Source of the DNA: Marchantia polymorpha subsp. ruderalis
Lineage: Eukaryota > Streptophyta > Marchantiopsida > Marchantiales > Marchantiaceae
Assembly (NCBI GenBank): GCA_037833965.1
Contig: AP031353.1
Coordinates: forward strand, 30,010,501 to 30,074,500
Direction of reading: 5' to 3'
DNA length: 64,000 nucleotides
Shown: piece by piece, positions 38,887 to 50,927 of the stretch
Position numbering within the stretch: position 1 is the stretch's first letter
Layout: each line of letters begins with the position of its first letter
Notes under the pieces: model-generated
Seen by the model: only the letters and a program-made list of their open reading frames with translations
Told to the model about the DNA's origin: nothing
Database searches by the model: none
Made by a program: the position numbers and the translations under genes

Positions 38887-39316
38887 ATCAATAAGCGTAT
38901 AGGAATATGACCGGCCAAGACGGGAAGAGGCGAGATCGCCGGTCGATGATCGCAATTGGGTACTCGGAAGTGATTTTCTGCCGATTCGGAATTTCCGAGT
39001 CTTGCAGTACTGTCTGCATATTCTGCCGGGAGTTTTCGTTGGCCCCACCACCAAGCAGCGGATTTGTTGCCCTGACATCCAGTAGTCCAGGTGAGCCTTT
39101 TTCCCTTGTGGATATGTTACCGCCCCGTGACCACGGATGTCCTTCCGGATTACGATTCGTGATCCCGCCTCGAGAGGTGTTCACACTTTTGAGCTCAGTC
39201 GAGCTTTACTTGAGGAGTTCGAACGCAGGAATGCAATAATTTCCGAATTTCGAACGCAGAAGGTGGTGGAGGTCGCTATCTGGTGAAAACTCGCAGAAGG
39301 CCACAGCGTTGTGGCA

Positions 39317-42300
39317 ATGGCTCATTGTTTATCTACTTGCTTGAATTGTAGAACTCGAACAGGAGATGCTTTGCTCGTCGTCAAAGGTCAGTGCCTTGTG
39401 GCGCTAGAAGTTGGCACCAAAGTCGTTGCCACTGGAGAGAGTTTCAGGTCGTTGGCAAGAACGAATTTTACCTCTGGCCCCAGAAGAACACCCATTCTCC
39501 GTTGTCGCCACGCGCAACATCTTCAAGATTTCGTCTTAAAATCAAGTGCTGTAGGTGGCAATTACACCTCGTCACAGCAGCGTCCTCTGAAGGAGCAAAG
39601 AGTTAACTTCAAACACAAATCAACGCTTTCAAAAGCGTCTGCAGGTGTGGCTCTAAGATATCGTTAGTGCTTTGGCTTGTTACTTTGATTATAACTTTCT
39701 GCGCCGGAATACAAACCACACGTCATGTTGTACATTTGGTCTGAGCTGATTAACGAATTGAAAGTGGCTGCGCAGTTGCGTCTTCTTCAAAACATTCGAC
39801 CATAACGTCTGAAGAGGAAGTTCTTGAAAAACTCTCTCAGATCATTGATCCTGACTTCGGAACGGATATTGTGTCGTGTGGATTTGTTAAGAACTTAGAG
39901 ATTGATGAATCCACTGGCAAGGTAATTTACAGCATATTCACACAGACTCAGAGCTAAATTTGAATAACTTGATTTTTAATTTCATCCACTCTTACTTAGC
40001 AACCATCCAGAAGACATTGCACAATCTGACTGTATTCAAAGGCTTTCGGCCGGTCATTGAGCTGGTATTATCGTAAAACAGATCGTCGTGTGCATCTGTT
40101 TCTCATCGGGGAAAAGCCACTTTCACAACCCTTAAAATTAGCCCCATTTGAAAGTGGATCTGCCCTTTGTGCTGAAGTTGAGTCCTGCAGAAGAAGCTGA
40201 TAACGGTCTTCCCGGTAGTGCATACAGGGTGCAGTCATTGAACATTGTTTGACAGTGCCGACTTTTTATCTTGTTTCGCAATTGTTGTATCAGGTTTCAT
40301 TCGTGCTGGAACTTACAACACCGGCTTGTCCTGTTAAAGACATGGTATAAAAACCTTTTCATTGCCTGACTACACTCGGTTTTGTAATTTTAACGTTTGC
40401 CACTGTTTCTGTCGAATTTCTTGAGTAGAGCGGTGAGTCGTATAGTCGTCACAGCTCTCAACACTAACTATATCATTGTACAATATCACCAGTTTCTGCA
40501 AGAATCGAAGGACAAGGTGGGGGGTTTGCCATGGGTAAAAGATGTGGTGGTCGCCTTATCTTCACAACCAGCTAAACCAATACTTGTTGAGAACGTTCCG
40601 AAGGGGCTGCAACGCGTTTCAAACGTTGTAGCAGTTTCAAGTTGTAAGGTACGTCTGATGTTTTGTTAATAGCAAGGGTGTTCGCACGCAGCTGGTCGTA
40701 TGTTGTAGAATTCTCGTTCGGTGAGAAAAATTGGGTTGATTGGACTGAGGAGGAAGGGAAGAGTAGTTATTAAGTGTCATGAAGTTATTTCATAGAATTT
40801 TGGTCTATAACGATGGCGGCATCTGTAAAACTCAGGAGATCATTTGATATATCTGGTCCTTAAGCAGCTTATCATTGTACAACAGGGGATTCTTTAAGGA
40901 CATCCTGATATCTTTGTTAATTGATATTTAAACATGTTGGTTATCGTACTTCTTGCACGGGCTTCACCCACAGGGTGGAGTTGGTAAATCAACATGCGCA
41001 GTCAATTTGGCATATTCTCTAGCAGGAATGGGTGCGAGAGTCGGCATTTTCGATGCGGATGTGTACGGTCCTAGCCTTCCAACTATGGTGTCCCCAGAAA
41101 CTCGAGTCCTGCAAATGGTGAGTGATGTTTCGAGAGTTCACCTTCAAGCGATGCACATTGCTCAAAGCTTGTCATAGTATGAAAAAAACTTATTTTGTCA
41201 TAGTATAGAAGCTCAGATCGAACAAAAATTCAAGATTTGTATAATGTAAACTAAATCAAGGTAAAGTAGTACTCCTTTGATCTGGTATGGTGGTTCGTAT
41301 CTCCAGATCATATGCTTGTCAGGAAACTATCTCCTCGCTGGTGGCTTCTTGGGAGACTAATCGGTTGTTATGGTCTCTGACTAAGTAGACACAAGACAGT
41401 GGTCCGATTTGGTCATATATACTTCTTTTGATGCTTGCAACCCTCTGATGTAAGCAGGACGCTGAGACGAGAGCTATAATACCGACAGAATACATGGGAG
41501 TGAAACTAGTCTCGTTTGGATTCGCAGGCCAGGGTAGTGCCATTATGCGAGGGCCTATGGTGTCTGGTGTCATCAATCAGTTATTGACTACAACAGATTG
41601 GTGAGTTACTTGAATGTTCTAAGTATGTCGGCATAGATTCCCAGTGCTGTTCTACGGTTACATTTTTGTTTACACAAACTCAAAGTAGGATTGGTTTGTA
41701 AAGTTATAAGTCAGATGTAGTTAAATCCAAGCCGAGGCCACGAAGAAGAAGACTGATCTTAGGCAATGGGCTATGCAGGGGTGAGTTGGACTACCTTATC
41801 ATAGACATGCCTCCTGGGACTGGTGACATTCAATTGACTCTGTGCCAGGTATACGTCGGTTATTCTTTCTTGACTGGACTCTTAGGCCATCTTCCGAGGG
41901 TCTCTGGAATGAGGATTTATCTTTCTGCAGTGATTACCGGTAGCCTCTAGAACAGCTTTGATGTTGCCGGTAGTCTTTTTAGTGTTTTTGGGGTTTAGAC
42001 CTCTGTTCTGCTTACGCGCCTCTTCTCGATGTCTGTTATCATGGCCATGTTCTGTCTAATATATGTGAGATTTGGTTGCCACGCGAAACACGGTTCCTAC
42101 CCGGTGCTACAACTCGTATCAGGGGTTTTTAGCCCGATGGTCGAAAGTTTTAGCTCTCAGTAAATTTCTGGAGTGTATATTGATTGGAATTTATCTGTAT
42201 GCAGGTGGTGCCACTCACAGCAGCTGTTATCGTAACAACACCACAGAAGCTGGCATTTATTGACGTGGCCAAGGGCATTCGCATGTTTTCAAAGCTGAAA

Positions 42301-45300
42301 GTAAGGAAAATTAATTCTTATTATTGACCGGGCGTGGCTTTTCTTTAACTCAAGAATACCTATCTTGGATACGCGGAGACCTTCACCCTAAACCCTGAAC
42401 GTTTACCGTAAATGTAGGACCTCCACGCTGTATGACTGCATAAAGCCTCCTCAGGTGGAAAGAGGCATAAACAGGAAATAAGTGCTAATCCTATATCATA
42501 CAGAAGCACGTGAGACCTACATGTCCGACTATTGCATACCTCATAATGGTCATTCTGGAGGTATATCAAGCTCCCAGTTCGAAATGGGCTTTTATGCTAA
42601 ATAATAATGTACAGAACTTCTGCTCGTTGTGCAGGTCCCATGTATAGCTGTAGTGGAGAACATGTGCTATTTCGATGCCGATGGAAAGAGATACTATCCG
42701 TTCGGCAAAGGCTCTGGTGCCGAGGTTAGTTATTAAGATTCCATCAAAGATTTAAGATTCAAGAACATTGTTTTATTGATTCACTAACAGCATTCCCCGC
42801 TTTCTTCTACGTGTTGTGTACAAAAGGCAAGGGATAAGAAATGCCGAAGCTGAATCAATCAGTCGGTGTCCAGCTTTAGTGAAGGAGAAACTTCTAAATT
42901 GTTTGAAAATCGAAGTTTTAGTCTTGCATTCTGTAATTCTTTTGCTGGGAACATGATGCGCTTATGTTCTCAAAAATTTGAATAAGGAAGAAGAAGATAG
43001 ATCCGTTTTCACTTTGGTAAGTCGGTATTCATCCGTAACCGTCAGCAAGCGTGTCTAGAGCGTGAGACCGTGTTGTAGCAATAAGTCATTTTTCTGACCA
43101 CTTTATAAAAACTGTAACAGGTTGTTCAACAATTTGGAATCCCTCATCTTTATGAACTTCCTATACGACCAGAAGTGAGTACCACTTTCACGTCTGCACC
43201 ATAGGAAGTTTAGGTCATTGGTCTATGTTTGCTTTTTCATAAGTTGATTATGTTTATATCCTGAAGCTTATGATGTCGTTGCTCTTGCCCTTTGAGATGA
43301 GCTGTCATAGTTATTGGGAAAACTTATCTGACACATGGAGAAATCTCTCGTTTCATCTCGAAGTATCGAATCTTCTTACGTCAGCACGCTGTGCATGAGC
43401 GTGTACGGGGTCTACAGCCTTGAGGCCATGAGAGGAACTTAAAATGATTTCAGGCAGAGAGCAGCTGTATATGTGTGAGCTATTCTTGAATTTGTCGTTA
43501 AAATGAATTCCAGGGTGTTTGGTACTTACAATGGTAAAAGTCCATCGTTGGGCGGTTCTCTCTTTTGACTCAATTGACTCCTTTGACTCAAACTTTGTCT
43601 CAAATGCAATGCGCTTTTAATATTCCGTTCTCATTCTTCGAAGTGTTGTTGAGCTCTAAGTAAGAAATATTCTTTGACTTGCTGAGGTTCTTCTCCTGTA
43701 TCGGTCGTCATGCAGCTATCAGCGGCCGGAGATACTGGAAGCCCTGAAGTAGTAGTAGATCCTCAAGGTGAAGTCGCCAAGATATTCTCCAACATCGGAG
43801 TCTGCGTCGTTCAGCAGTGTGCAAAGCTTCGTCAACAAGGTAGGGCTACATGAATCTTTTTCTGGATTAGAATTCGGTACACTTTTTATTGTATGTTTGT
43901 AAAAAGCTGCTCAATTTTATGAGGTGTTCGGGATTTGCTACTCATTGTCTCATTATCCGGATCTTTATCTTGCCCAGTTGCTACAGCGGTGTCTTATGAC
44001 TCTACACTGAAAGCAATACGAGTCAGAGTACCTGGGACAGATGATGATTTCTACCTCCACCCTGCCACCGTTCGGAGAAACGATCGTTCCGCACAAAGCA
44101 TTGTACGTGAACCTTTTTTGCTTTCGTTTGAGATTTAATTAAAGAGTTGACCCGGTTTCGAGCAAGCTCTGTCAACCTTCATGAGGTGGACCCTTTGACA
44201 AAACGACTATAGCCAGAAGTGATGAAAGTACACTACTATGGATCCTGGAAACCTTGTCAACACTAGAGATGAAAAGGTAGTTAGTCATGAATCTCTTCGG
44301 GTCTGAATAGCTCAATGTGTTTATCTGCGAACTTCAGCTGTCAAGGCAATGCCTATTTTGTGTTACGGGAGAGTCATGACACTGACGGGAAGGATTCATA
44401 CTAACACTGTTGTGACCACCAATCTCGGATATGACGATATTGGTTGGATGGTCGGTACCATTTTGTGTGATAATTTGACAAGTAGTTGTTCTAGTTGCTT
44501 GCTTCCCTCCGACTGATTTGATTAAAATTTCAGAGCAAAATCAGGAAGCTTCATAATATTCCAGAAAAACAAGTCATTCATCATGTGGGTTGTTCAAACT
44601 CTAAGCGTTGTTGCATACGTATGCTTTCTCTTCTACCATTTTACACCATAACCCACTTGGCCATGATCCGTCCGTATAATCCAAAGCGGACATTATAGGG
44701 AGTTTTACTTGCATCAGTTGGATTCGTGGAATGTAAATCAAGTTCTGCTTCAGTGCAAACGCAAGGAACAGTTTTGTTCAAGTATGGGAAAGCCTTGCTG
44801 TTATTTCCGTACTTATGAAAGCATAGCTACGCATATATATCCTGACAGCTGTGATACTTTCACCAGGACGAATGGACTGGAGAGCAGCGGTTAAGATATA
44901 ACGACATTTCAGAAGATATAGAACCTGAAAGTATTCAACCTATGGGAAATTATGCCGTAGCCATCAATTGGCCCGATGGATTCAGTCAGGTATCAGTCAT
45001 TTACTCTTGCAATCGAGCTTGTGAGATCATCTTTTATTTTGCTGCTGGCTTACTGTTTGTGTGAGAACGCTTCTTGTAGTGATGTTGTCTTTTTCTGACA
45101 TCGAATACGTTTTGCTGCGGATTTTCTTCTGGAAACTACAGATAGCTCCGTACGATCAGTTGCAGTCTTTGGAACGGCTGGTTGATGTTGCCGAAGAGGA
45201 AGGCTTATCGTCAGATTCTACCGGGGAAAGAAGTGATGCAAGTCAAGGAGTGGCTGATCAAAATCAAGACGAGATTTCAAAATCTAATAATGTGGACAAA

Positions 45301-45351
45301 ATCCTGCAACATACAAGAGCTTTGCAAGAAGCGAGACCCAACAATTCATAG
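39317..45351 (+). CDS. HCF101: HCF101, plastid Mrp/NBP35-type Fe-S scaffold/carrier ATPase, 14 exons
   Basis: HCF101 carries [4Fe-4S] clusters in the chloroplast stroma, chiefly for photosystem I. Exons: 39317-39644, 39776-39921, 40294-40344, 40493-40648, 40974-41117, 41458-41600, 41779-41848, 42205-42300, 42635-42724, 43121-43174, 43716-43839, 43978-44102, 44867-44989, 45142-45351. Phases close at 619 residues. Residues 1 to about 110 form a Ser/Arg/Lys-rich probable transit peptide. A MIP18/DUF59 domain follows (about 125-225, with [14 protein letters not shown] and PACPVKDM). The P-loop domain has SSCK|GGVGKST (224-234, split by an intron), [11 protein letters not shown] (about 254), [23 protein letters not shown] (about 332), [21 protein letters not shown] and LPIRPE. 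The DUF971 domain has [36 protein letters not shown] and RLVDV. It is longer than the Arabidopsis protein (about 530 residues) owing to the long N-terminus and a C-terminal acidic tail of about 50 residues. ATG 39317 is the first in-frame ATG. Confidence 0.97.
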
Positions 45352-46661
45352 TCAATACTCTTATGTACATTAAATTGTAGACAGGCTGATAACATTCTAC
45401 ATCGCGGGCTTTACAATTTCTTATACAACTGCGGTCATTAGTGGAACCAAATTTATCCAAGGCTTTTTGTAGGAATTTGCTTAGATTAAAGTTCTATCCC
45501 TTACATCTGATCTTCAATCTCTCTGGTGCTTTCCATCATAGAATCACGTGGTGTTATTCACATAATACGAAGTATTTTTCTCATTGTTCATCATAGATTC
45601 ATTTCAATGGCGAAGTATAATAAATGGTTCGATATGTGAAGGGTGATGGCTGTAACCGACAAATATATAGTTGGGACACACGTGCCTACGCTGTAACACC
45701 TTTCTTGAAGTCGATATAGAATCTCAAGCAGTAGCTCGTACAGATCCTGAGTACAACACATGTATCTTTTACTATTCTAAGCTTGCACGCAGAAGATCGT
45801 ATCCCCCAAAGTCCTGTCACAAGACCACCGTCCTCAGCTGACCAAATTCGTTCGGCCGTTGAACGTGACCACCCGGACATTCTTCCTTTGTTCGTTATAT
45901 CACTATATTTGGATCATAAAGTAGATGGAAATCCCCAAAATGGACATCTCGACGACTACAAAAGACTGGTCATGGATCGGCCATAGTCACTGTCGCATTG
46001 AGGTTCCTGTTTCAAGATATATATAAAATAATTTTTTAACCAAGTACCTAGTGGGGTCACATTCAGCAGTGCCTTGTTGATAAGCTCTTCTTGATCACAT
46101 ACTCCATGCAAGTTAAGTAATGATGTCTAAACGAGTGAAATTGTCCATTGATTTATATGAAAGATCAAACAGTTAACCCACTCTTCTGTAAAGAGTTTAT
46201 GCTACTAAAGTAGGTTTCAGGCTCGGCTCTATTTGCCCTAAACTTCAATGAGAAGTTCGAAAGATCTTGGCGACTGCCCGCGGAGTAGGTGATAAGGACC
46301 ACCGGGCTCGTTATGTTTCCCATCGATGCTCGGCGCTGTATGGGTTAGTAAACCGGCCTTTCTTTGAAACGGTCGAATTGACCAGTGTAGTTCTGAGGCT
46401 CTTACGTTGATAGGTAACACTCTCCATATGAAACGCACCAATAAGACTAGTGTTTTCCACCGATCTGTCCGAGATTCGGAATTGAGATAGCCGGCTTGTC
46501 AAGTTCCGTCATTAGTTTGGTATCTTGAAACATCAGGCTCGAAAAACCTGAGCATGAGCAGGAGATTTTTTGCCAGACATAAAACGTACTGGGAGCTACT
46601 GCGATGAGAAAGAAGACGCGTTGATACTTGGAGCTTCTTGAGCAGTTGTAGTTGGGCGTAA
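45352..46661. other. 3' flank of HCF101 and gap before the hAT fragment
   Basis: The left part presumably holds the HCF101 3' UTR. No gene is recognised, and short frames at 45783-45986 (+) and 46238-46738 (-) match nothing known. The missing left end of the hAT element should lie here but was not found. Confidence 0.45.
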
Positions 46662-46836
46662 AAAATTACTGGGCTTACTACACTACATTTTAAGGCATTT
46701 TCAAAGTTCTGTACACTTCTGAGACCACTAACGAGCAAGCATAGGTTGACGAAAGGAGGTGCTGTTCCAGGGCAAGTGGATCAGCTCACATTCAGTAAGA
46801 ATGGCGAGCGTCTCATTGCGCACAACCGGCTCGACG
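46662..46836 (+). pseudogene. hAT transposase fragment left of the inserted element
   Basis: The frame open from 46662 to the insertion point reads ...SKNGERLIAHNRLDD, and across the insertion site it would continue as KRARLFSKLV. That resembles the hAT stretch just before the IVDNKQP...VVENFFF block found on the right side (hAT proteins commonly have ...LARMI...PF..VE.. here). A one-base frame change shortly after the junction separates this frame from the main transposase frame. No BED zinc finger is visible upstream. Confidence 0.5.
46832..46836. repeat. Target-site duplication (left), element copy 2
   Basis: CGACG precedes TGTGGTAACCC and is repeated at 50923-50927. Confidence 0.9.
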
Positions 46837-47219
46837 TGTGGTAACCCACTTTTTGTTTTTGTGCGGAATTCAAAACATTTTGGGAAAACAGTACCGCAGC
46901 AGCAGTGTAAATAGTAATCGGTGCATTTAAATAGAGTGAAAATGGATGATCGCGGGTCTCGTAGAATCATCGAGAGTCATCGAGTTGGGCGCAATGTCCG
47001 GAACAGGCGCCTGGCCCGAACGACTGAAGGGAACCCCCTTCGGCCCTAGCCACCTTTGACGCTAGGGAAATCCCTCAGAACTTATTCAATTCATAACACC
47101 TTGACTTGGTTAGGGTCTCGTTGGAAAGAGCTCGACGCGCTCGTTCTAACAATCCCAAGAACGCTTAAAACGGATGAGACATCAAGGAGTTACAATTGTT
47201 GGAAGATACTGAGAGGGAG

Positions 47220-47690
47220 CGCCTTCGGCGGAAGGGCTAGGTCGACGGACGAGCCGCCTTCGGCCCTAGGTCAACGCCTTCGGGGGTGAACTCCTTCGTA
47301 CGAGCGCCTTCGGCGCCAGCGCATCAAGATTAGGTCAACGCCTTCGGGGCAAGCAACTCCGTACGGTCCGCCTTCGGCTGAACGCCTTCGGCGGTACGGA
47401 CATGTACGCCTTCGGCGGAACGGAACTCTTGCGGAGAAAGTGCCTTCGGAGGGACAAGAGGGATCGATAGAAATGACAAGACGAGTTGACTGCGGTCAAC
47501 GCCTTCGGCGATGCACCTACGTCGACGGACATCTTCAAGGATACACCTTCGGCGTTGGGAGTCAACACCTTCGGCGGTAGAGGTACGCCTTCGGCGCTGC
47601 GAGTCAACGCCTTCGGCGGTGCGGGATAGAACAGAGATGCGAGTCGGCCAGAGGCGAAAACCTCCGTCGCCGCGCCCTCGGCGCTGCGCG
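47220..47690. repeat. CCTTCGG palindrome array in the leader of element copy 2
   Basis: More than ten CCTTCGG copies occur within 470 bp, many as CGCCTTCGGCG, matching the leader array of copy 1. Confidence 0.88.
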
Positions 47691-48199
47691 AACAAGGCCA
47701 CGGCGAAGTACGATGGTAGAAATCGAATTCAATTTTTGAGCGTGTGAGTCCGTGCAACGGCGGAGCGTGAAGCCAAGCGTGCGAGAGGAGTGCCGTTACG
47801 CCTCCAAGCCGGCGCAGCCATCAAGTGGGTCGACCCCCACGCCAAGTGTCGAAGATGAAATCTTGTGAGCCGAAGGCAGACGACTCATTCTTGAAATTGC
47901 ATTTTCGATTTCTCGCGAGAGCTACGCGCGCACGCAAGTTGGCAGAGAGAAATCAGAGGAGAAGGCGACGCGCAGCGACTTGCAAGGCAGAGAGAGAATT
48001 GAGTGCGCGACCGCGGGAATTGAGTGAGTGCGGAGCTCGCAGAGGGATCGCATCCGCGTGCAAGGAGCTTGGGCATAGCAGTGGAGAGTTTGCGCAGTGC
48101 AATTTCAAGAACGCGATGTCGAAAGCAACACAACTGCGGATGATTCCGCTGAAGCTTCCGCACATTGGGCTGCGCGCTTTCTAACACAAGCTGACGGCG

Positions 48200-48890
48200 G
48201 TGAAGCTCGATTTCCTCCTGTGGGGGTGGAATTACGTGTGCCAGGACATGGTGCGCGAGTGGCAGAAGGAGAGAGACCAACCTACGCGCGGATTACGACT
48301 ACACGTAGAGCGATGGGTCATCGCGGACTGGGAACAAGTGTTGGGGAGATGTCCGGGAGAGGACGGGTATCTCCTCTTTGATAGCGAGAGCATCAAGGTC
48401 ACGAAGGAGGAGGAGATCTCCTTCGCAGCCCTTTTCAAGAGCAGCAAGTCCAGCAAGAACGGGTACAAGACCAGAGACTACAAGGATCGCTACCGCAGAA
48501 ATGTCGCGGTAGCACTTCTCCAATTCTTGCAGCCGCACATGACCACCTACATCACTTCTTGGCAGATGGCATTCGTGGAGCTGACGTTGATCGGAGCTCC
48601 AATCCATTGGGCTCGCATCCTATAGAAGATAACGCGACAGCATGCGTTTGAGGAGAAGGGGGATCGATCAATCGCCTCTCCCCCTTCTTAATCAATTTCT
48701 ATCGGTATATGGGTTGTCTAACCGCGACCGAACGAGTTCAATTTCCATTGCTGTCACGCAGCAATCCCGGGCGGTACGAGAAGAACGTCGAGGTTGACAC
48801 CGACGAGGAAGAGACTCCTGCCTTCACGCCACCAGCCCAACTGAGAGCTGAAGGAAAATCACTCGCAGCGCGAGTGCCGCGGAAGCGGTG
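48200..48890 (+). other. Conserved-domain region of element copy 2
   Basis: It carries the same landmarks as copy 1 (LLFDSESIKVTKEEEISF, FKSSKSSKNGYKTRDYKDRY, HMTTYITSWQ, VQFPLLSRSNPGR). Identity to copy 1 is high. Interrupted. Confidence 0.55.
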
Positions 48891-49745
48891 ATGGAAAGGC
48901 GACGTAGAGAAGGGCCAACATCGCGATTCGAATGCTCTCAAACGGAAGCGGCCACTTCACGAGCTCTGCAGTCGGCCGAAGTAGAAAGCATGCAGGCTCG
49001 TGTTGCCTGCAAGTAGCGCGGAGACAGGGCGTGCTTCAGGAGAGAAGGACTCGCCATCCTCGGAGGAGGATAGGAGCGCGCGGACGGTAGAGAGGTTAGC
49101 GGACCTCCCTACGCCGAAGGCACGGACGTCTTCGGCGGAAGCAAGATGGCCTTCGGACCAGGAGAGACGACACGCGGGACCGACGAACGTGCCGGCGGCG
49201 GATAGATGTTCCGCGCAAGTACCATTCGCGGACTCGCCTTCGGCGCAGCGGAGGAAGCGAAAGGAGCCGGCGGAAAATGCGCCTTCGGCTCAAGGGCCTT
49301 CGGCCTAAGAGATTGTGAGTAGGGAGCCTTTGGGGCAAGCGCCTTCGGCGAAAGAATCGCCGGAAGATGCACCTTCGGCTCAAGGGCCTTCGGCCCAAAG
49401 GACTTCGGGCGAGTCGCCTTCGACGGTAGACGCCCCCGGCGATACGCCTTCGGCGGAGCGCCGCCGGCAGAAGCGCCTTCAGCGAAAGACCCATCAGAGG
49501 AGCAAGACGACAAGGAGAAGAAGGAGGCACGTGTGCCTTCGGCTCAAGCGCCTTCGGCGCTGCGGCGTTGGTAGTGACAGATCGGTCGGGCAGTGCGAAC
49601 TTGTCGAAGACAGGATCCCCCACCGCCTTAAACATTTTGGCAGGGAGCTGTGCGGCGGCAACAGCAGTAGAAGCAGACGCTGCGCAGCCCAACTCCCGGG
49701 AATCGCCAGGGAATTCAGTGGCGACCGAAATCCTCAATTAAGAGG

Positions 49746-50625
49746 ATGATGGAGAAGGAGAATCGGGCTCGGACGAAGAGGAGGAGCAATAAGTGGCAGG
49801 CAGGCACGCCGACGGCGGCACTATGCAAGCAGGTGGTACTTGTGTTGAGGTATCTCGATTGCAAGGTGACGAAGTACGCAGACCTCCGCCACCCTGAGTC
49901 CTACGTCGAATTAGTGCGAAGGCGGACTCGCACTAAAGTCCGAACTAGCAAGTTGTTGGCACGCTTGGATGGGGACATCCAGGATCTGCGATTGAAGAAC
50001 GAGGCACTACGTGGCCACATTGCTCTTTCGCGGAAGCTGCAGAAGGTCGTCGACCAGACGCGCGATGAGAGGTTTGAGGAGGCGAAGAAGGAGTTTGCCA
50101 AGGAGAAAGCGAAGCTCGCGGATGAGCTGGATTCTTAGCAGACTCAGAATTTTGTCAGAGGAGCTCGTGTGGCAGACACGGTTGCTAGAACAGTGTCAGC
50201 TCGCACGCCAGGCGGATGAAGACTTAATCCGCAAACTGCAATCGGAGTGCGGCGAATTGAGAGCGCAACGTGCGGAGGCAGAGTTGCTATTGGTGGTGGT
50301 TGAAGACGATCGCCGGCGGGAGGCAGATCGCACGAAGGAAGAGTTGGTGAAGCGAGTCAACCACTGCCTCAGAGATTACACCCTATGGGAAGTGGCTGCG
50401 AAGGAGAAACTTACCTTGCGCGAGTTAGAGCTTCGTGCGGCGGGATTGATGTCAGGTGACAGTTGGAGCCGCCGGCGAGTGGCGAAGAAGTTAGATGCGT
50501 ATCTGTCAAGGTCGCTGGACGCCATGGCAAACCTTGAGGCGGAGGTGATTGTGGTGTTGCGGCGGCTGGGATTGCGCAGTCGAGCTGAAGCCGGAGTTGG
50601 GAGTGACGACCTGCAGATCCGCTGA
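49746..50625 (+). other. Coiled-coil region of element copy 2
   Basis: Charged heptad-like sequence with LLARLDGDIQDLRLKNEALR and LRELELRAAGLMSGDSWSRR, homologous to 34173-35031 of copy 1. Confidence 0.55.
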
Positions 50626-50922
50626 ATGTACTCGTGAGAGACTTTCCCCCTGAAATCTTAAGTAGAGATCTCAACCGACCTCAGAGTTGTGTTTCTATAG
50701 TTTCAGGTGTGTGTTGAGTGAACTACGCTGCACTATGCGTCCTCCGAGTGACCTCCGAGTTGAGCACTTGCAGTATTTCTGGGAGTGACAGTCGGCTGAG
50801 AATTCAAACTCTTCAATAGTCCGTTAAACGTGACACTTTGTACTCTGTGTGTTGCCTCTGTCCTTGTGGGTTCGACCTTTTTGCTACTATACTGCAGTTT
50901 TAGCCTTTGGTGGGTTATTACA

Positions 50923-50927
50923 CGACG
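50923..50927. repeat. Target-site duplication (right), element copy 2
   Basis: CGACG directly follows the terminal ATTACA and matches 46832-46836. Confidence 0.9.

Larger units (their letters stand above)
38061..39316. promoter_or_regulatory. Upstream region of HCF101
   Basis: About 1.25 kb between the AT-rich block and the HCF101 start codon, with near-balanced composition. It contains an 11-bp-arm hairpin (38349-38376), a weaker adjacent palindrome (GTAGT...ACTAC, 38381-38396) and an imperfect direct repeat (GTGTTTCTCCAC at 38725 and 38862). The promoter and 5' UTR are presumably here. A 110-codon plus-strand frame at 38907-39239 has no recognisable domain. Confidence 0.45.
46837..50922 (+). 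mobile_element. GC-rich palindrome-packed element, copy 2 (4,086 bp), nested in hAT
   Basis: It has the same ends as copy 1 (TGTGGTAACCCAC...GTGGGTTATTACA), its own perfect 5-bp target duplication (CGACG), and the same orientation and order of parts: a CCTTCGGC-rich leader (47220-47690), the conserved domain (48200-48890), a Pro/Ser/Ala-rich region (49000-49560) and a coiled coil (49746-50625). It is 745 bp shorter than copy 1. The reading frames are broken in several places, so it is a fossil. Its insertion into the coding part of an hAT transposase gives the relative order: hAT first, this element later. No polymerase, integrase or transposase is recognised. Confidence 0.88.

Noticed and set aside
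46262-46280. AGATCTTGGCGACTGCCC as a possible left terminus of the hAT element
   Set aside because: It matches the right terminus only loosely, lacks TAGTCGACTAG motifs inside, and has no 8-bp target duplication with the right flank.
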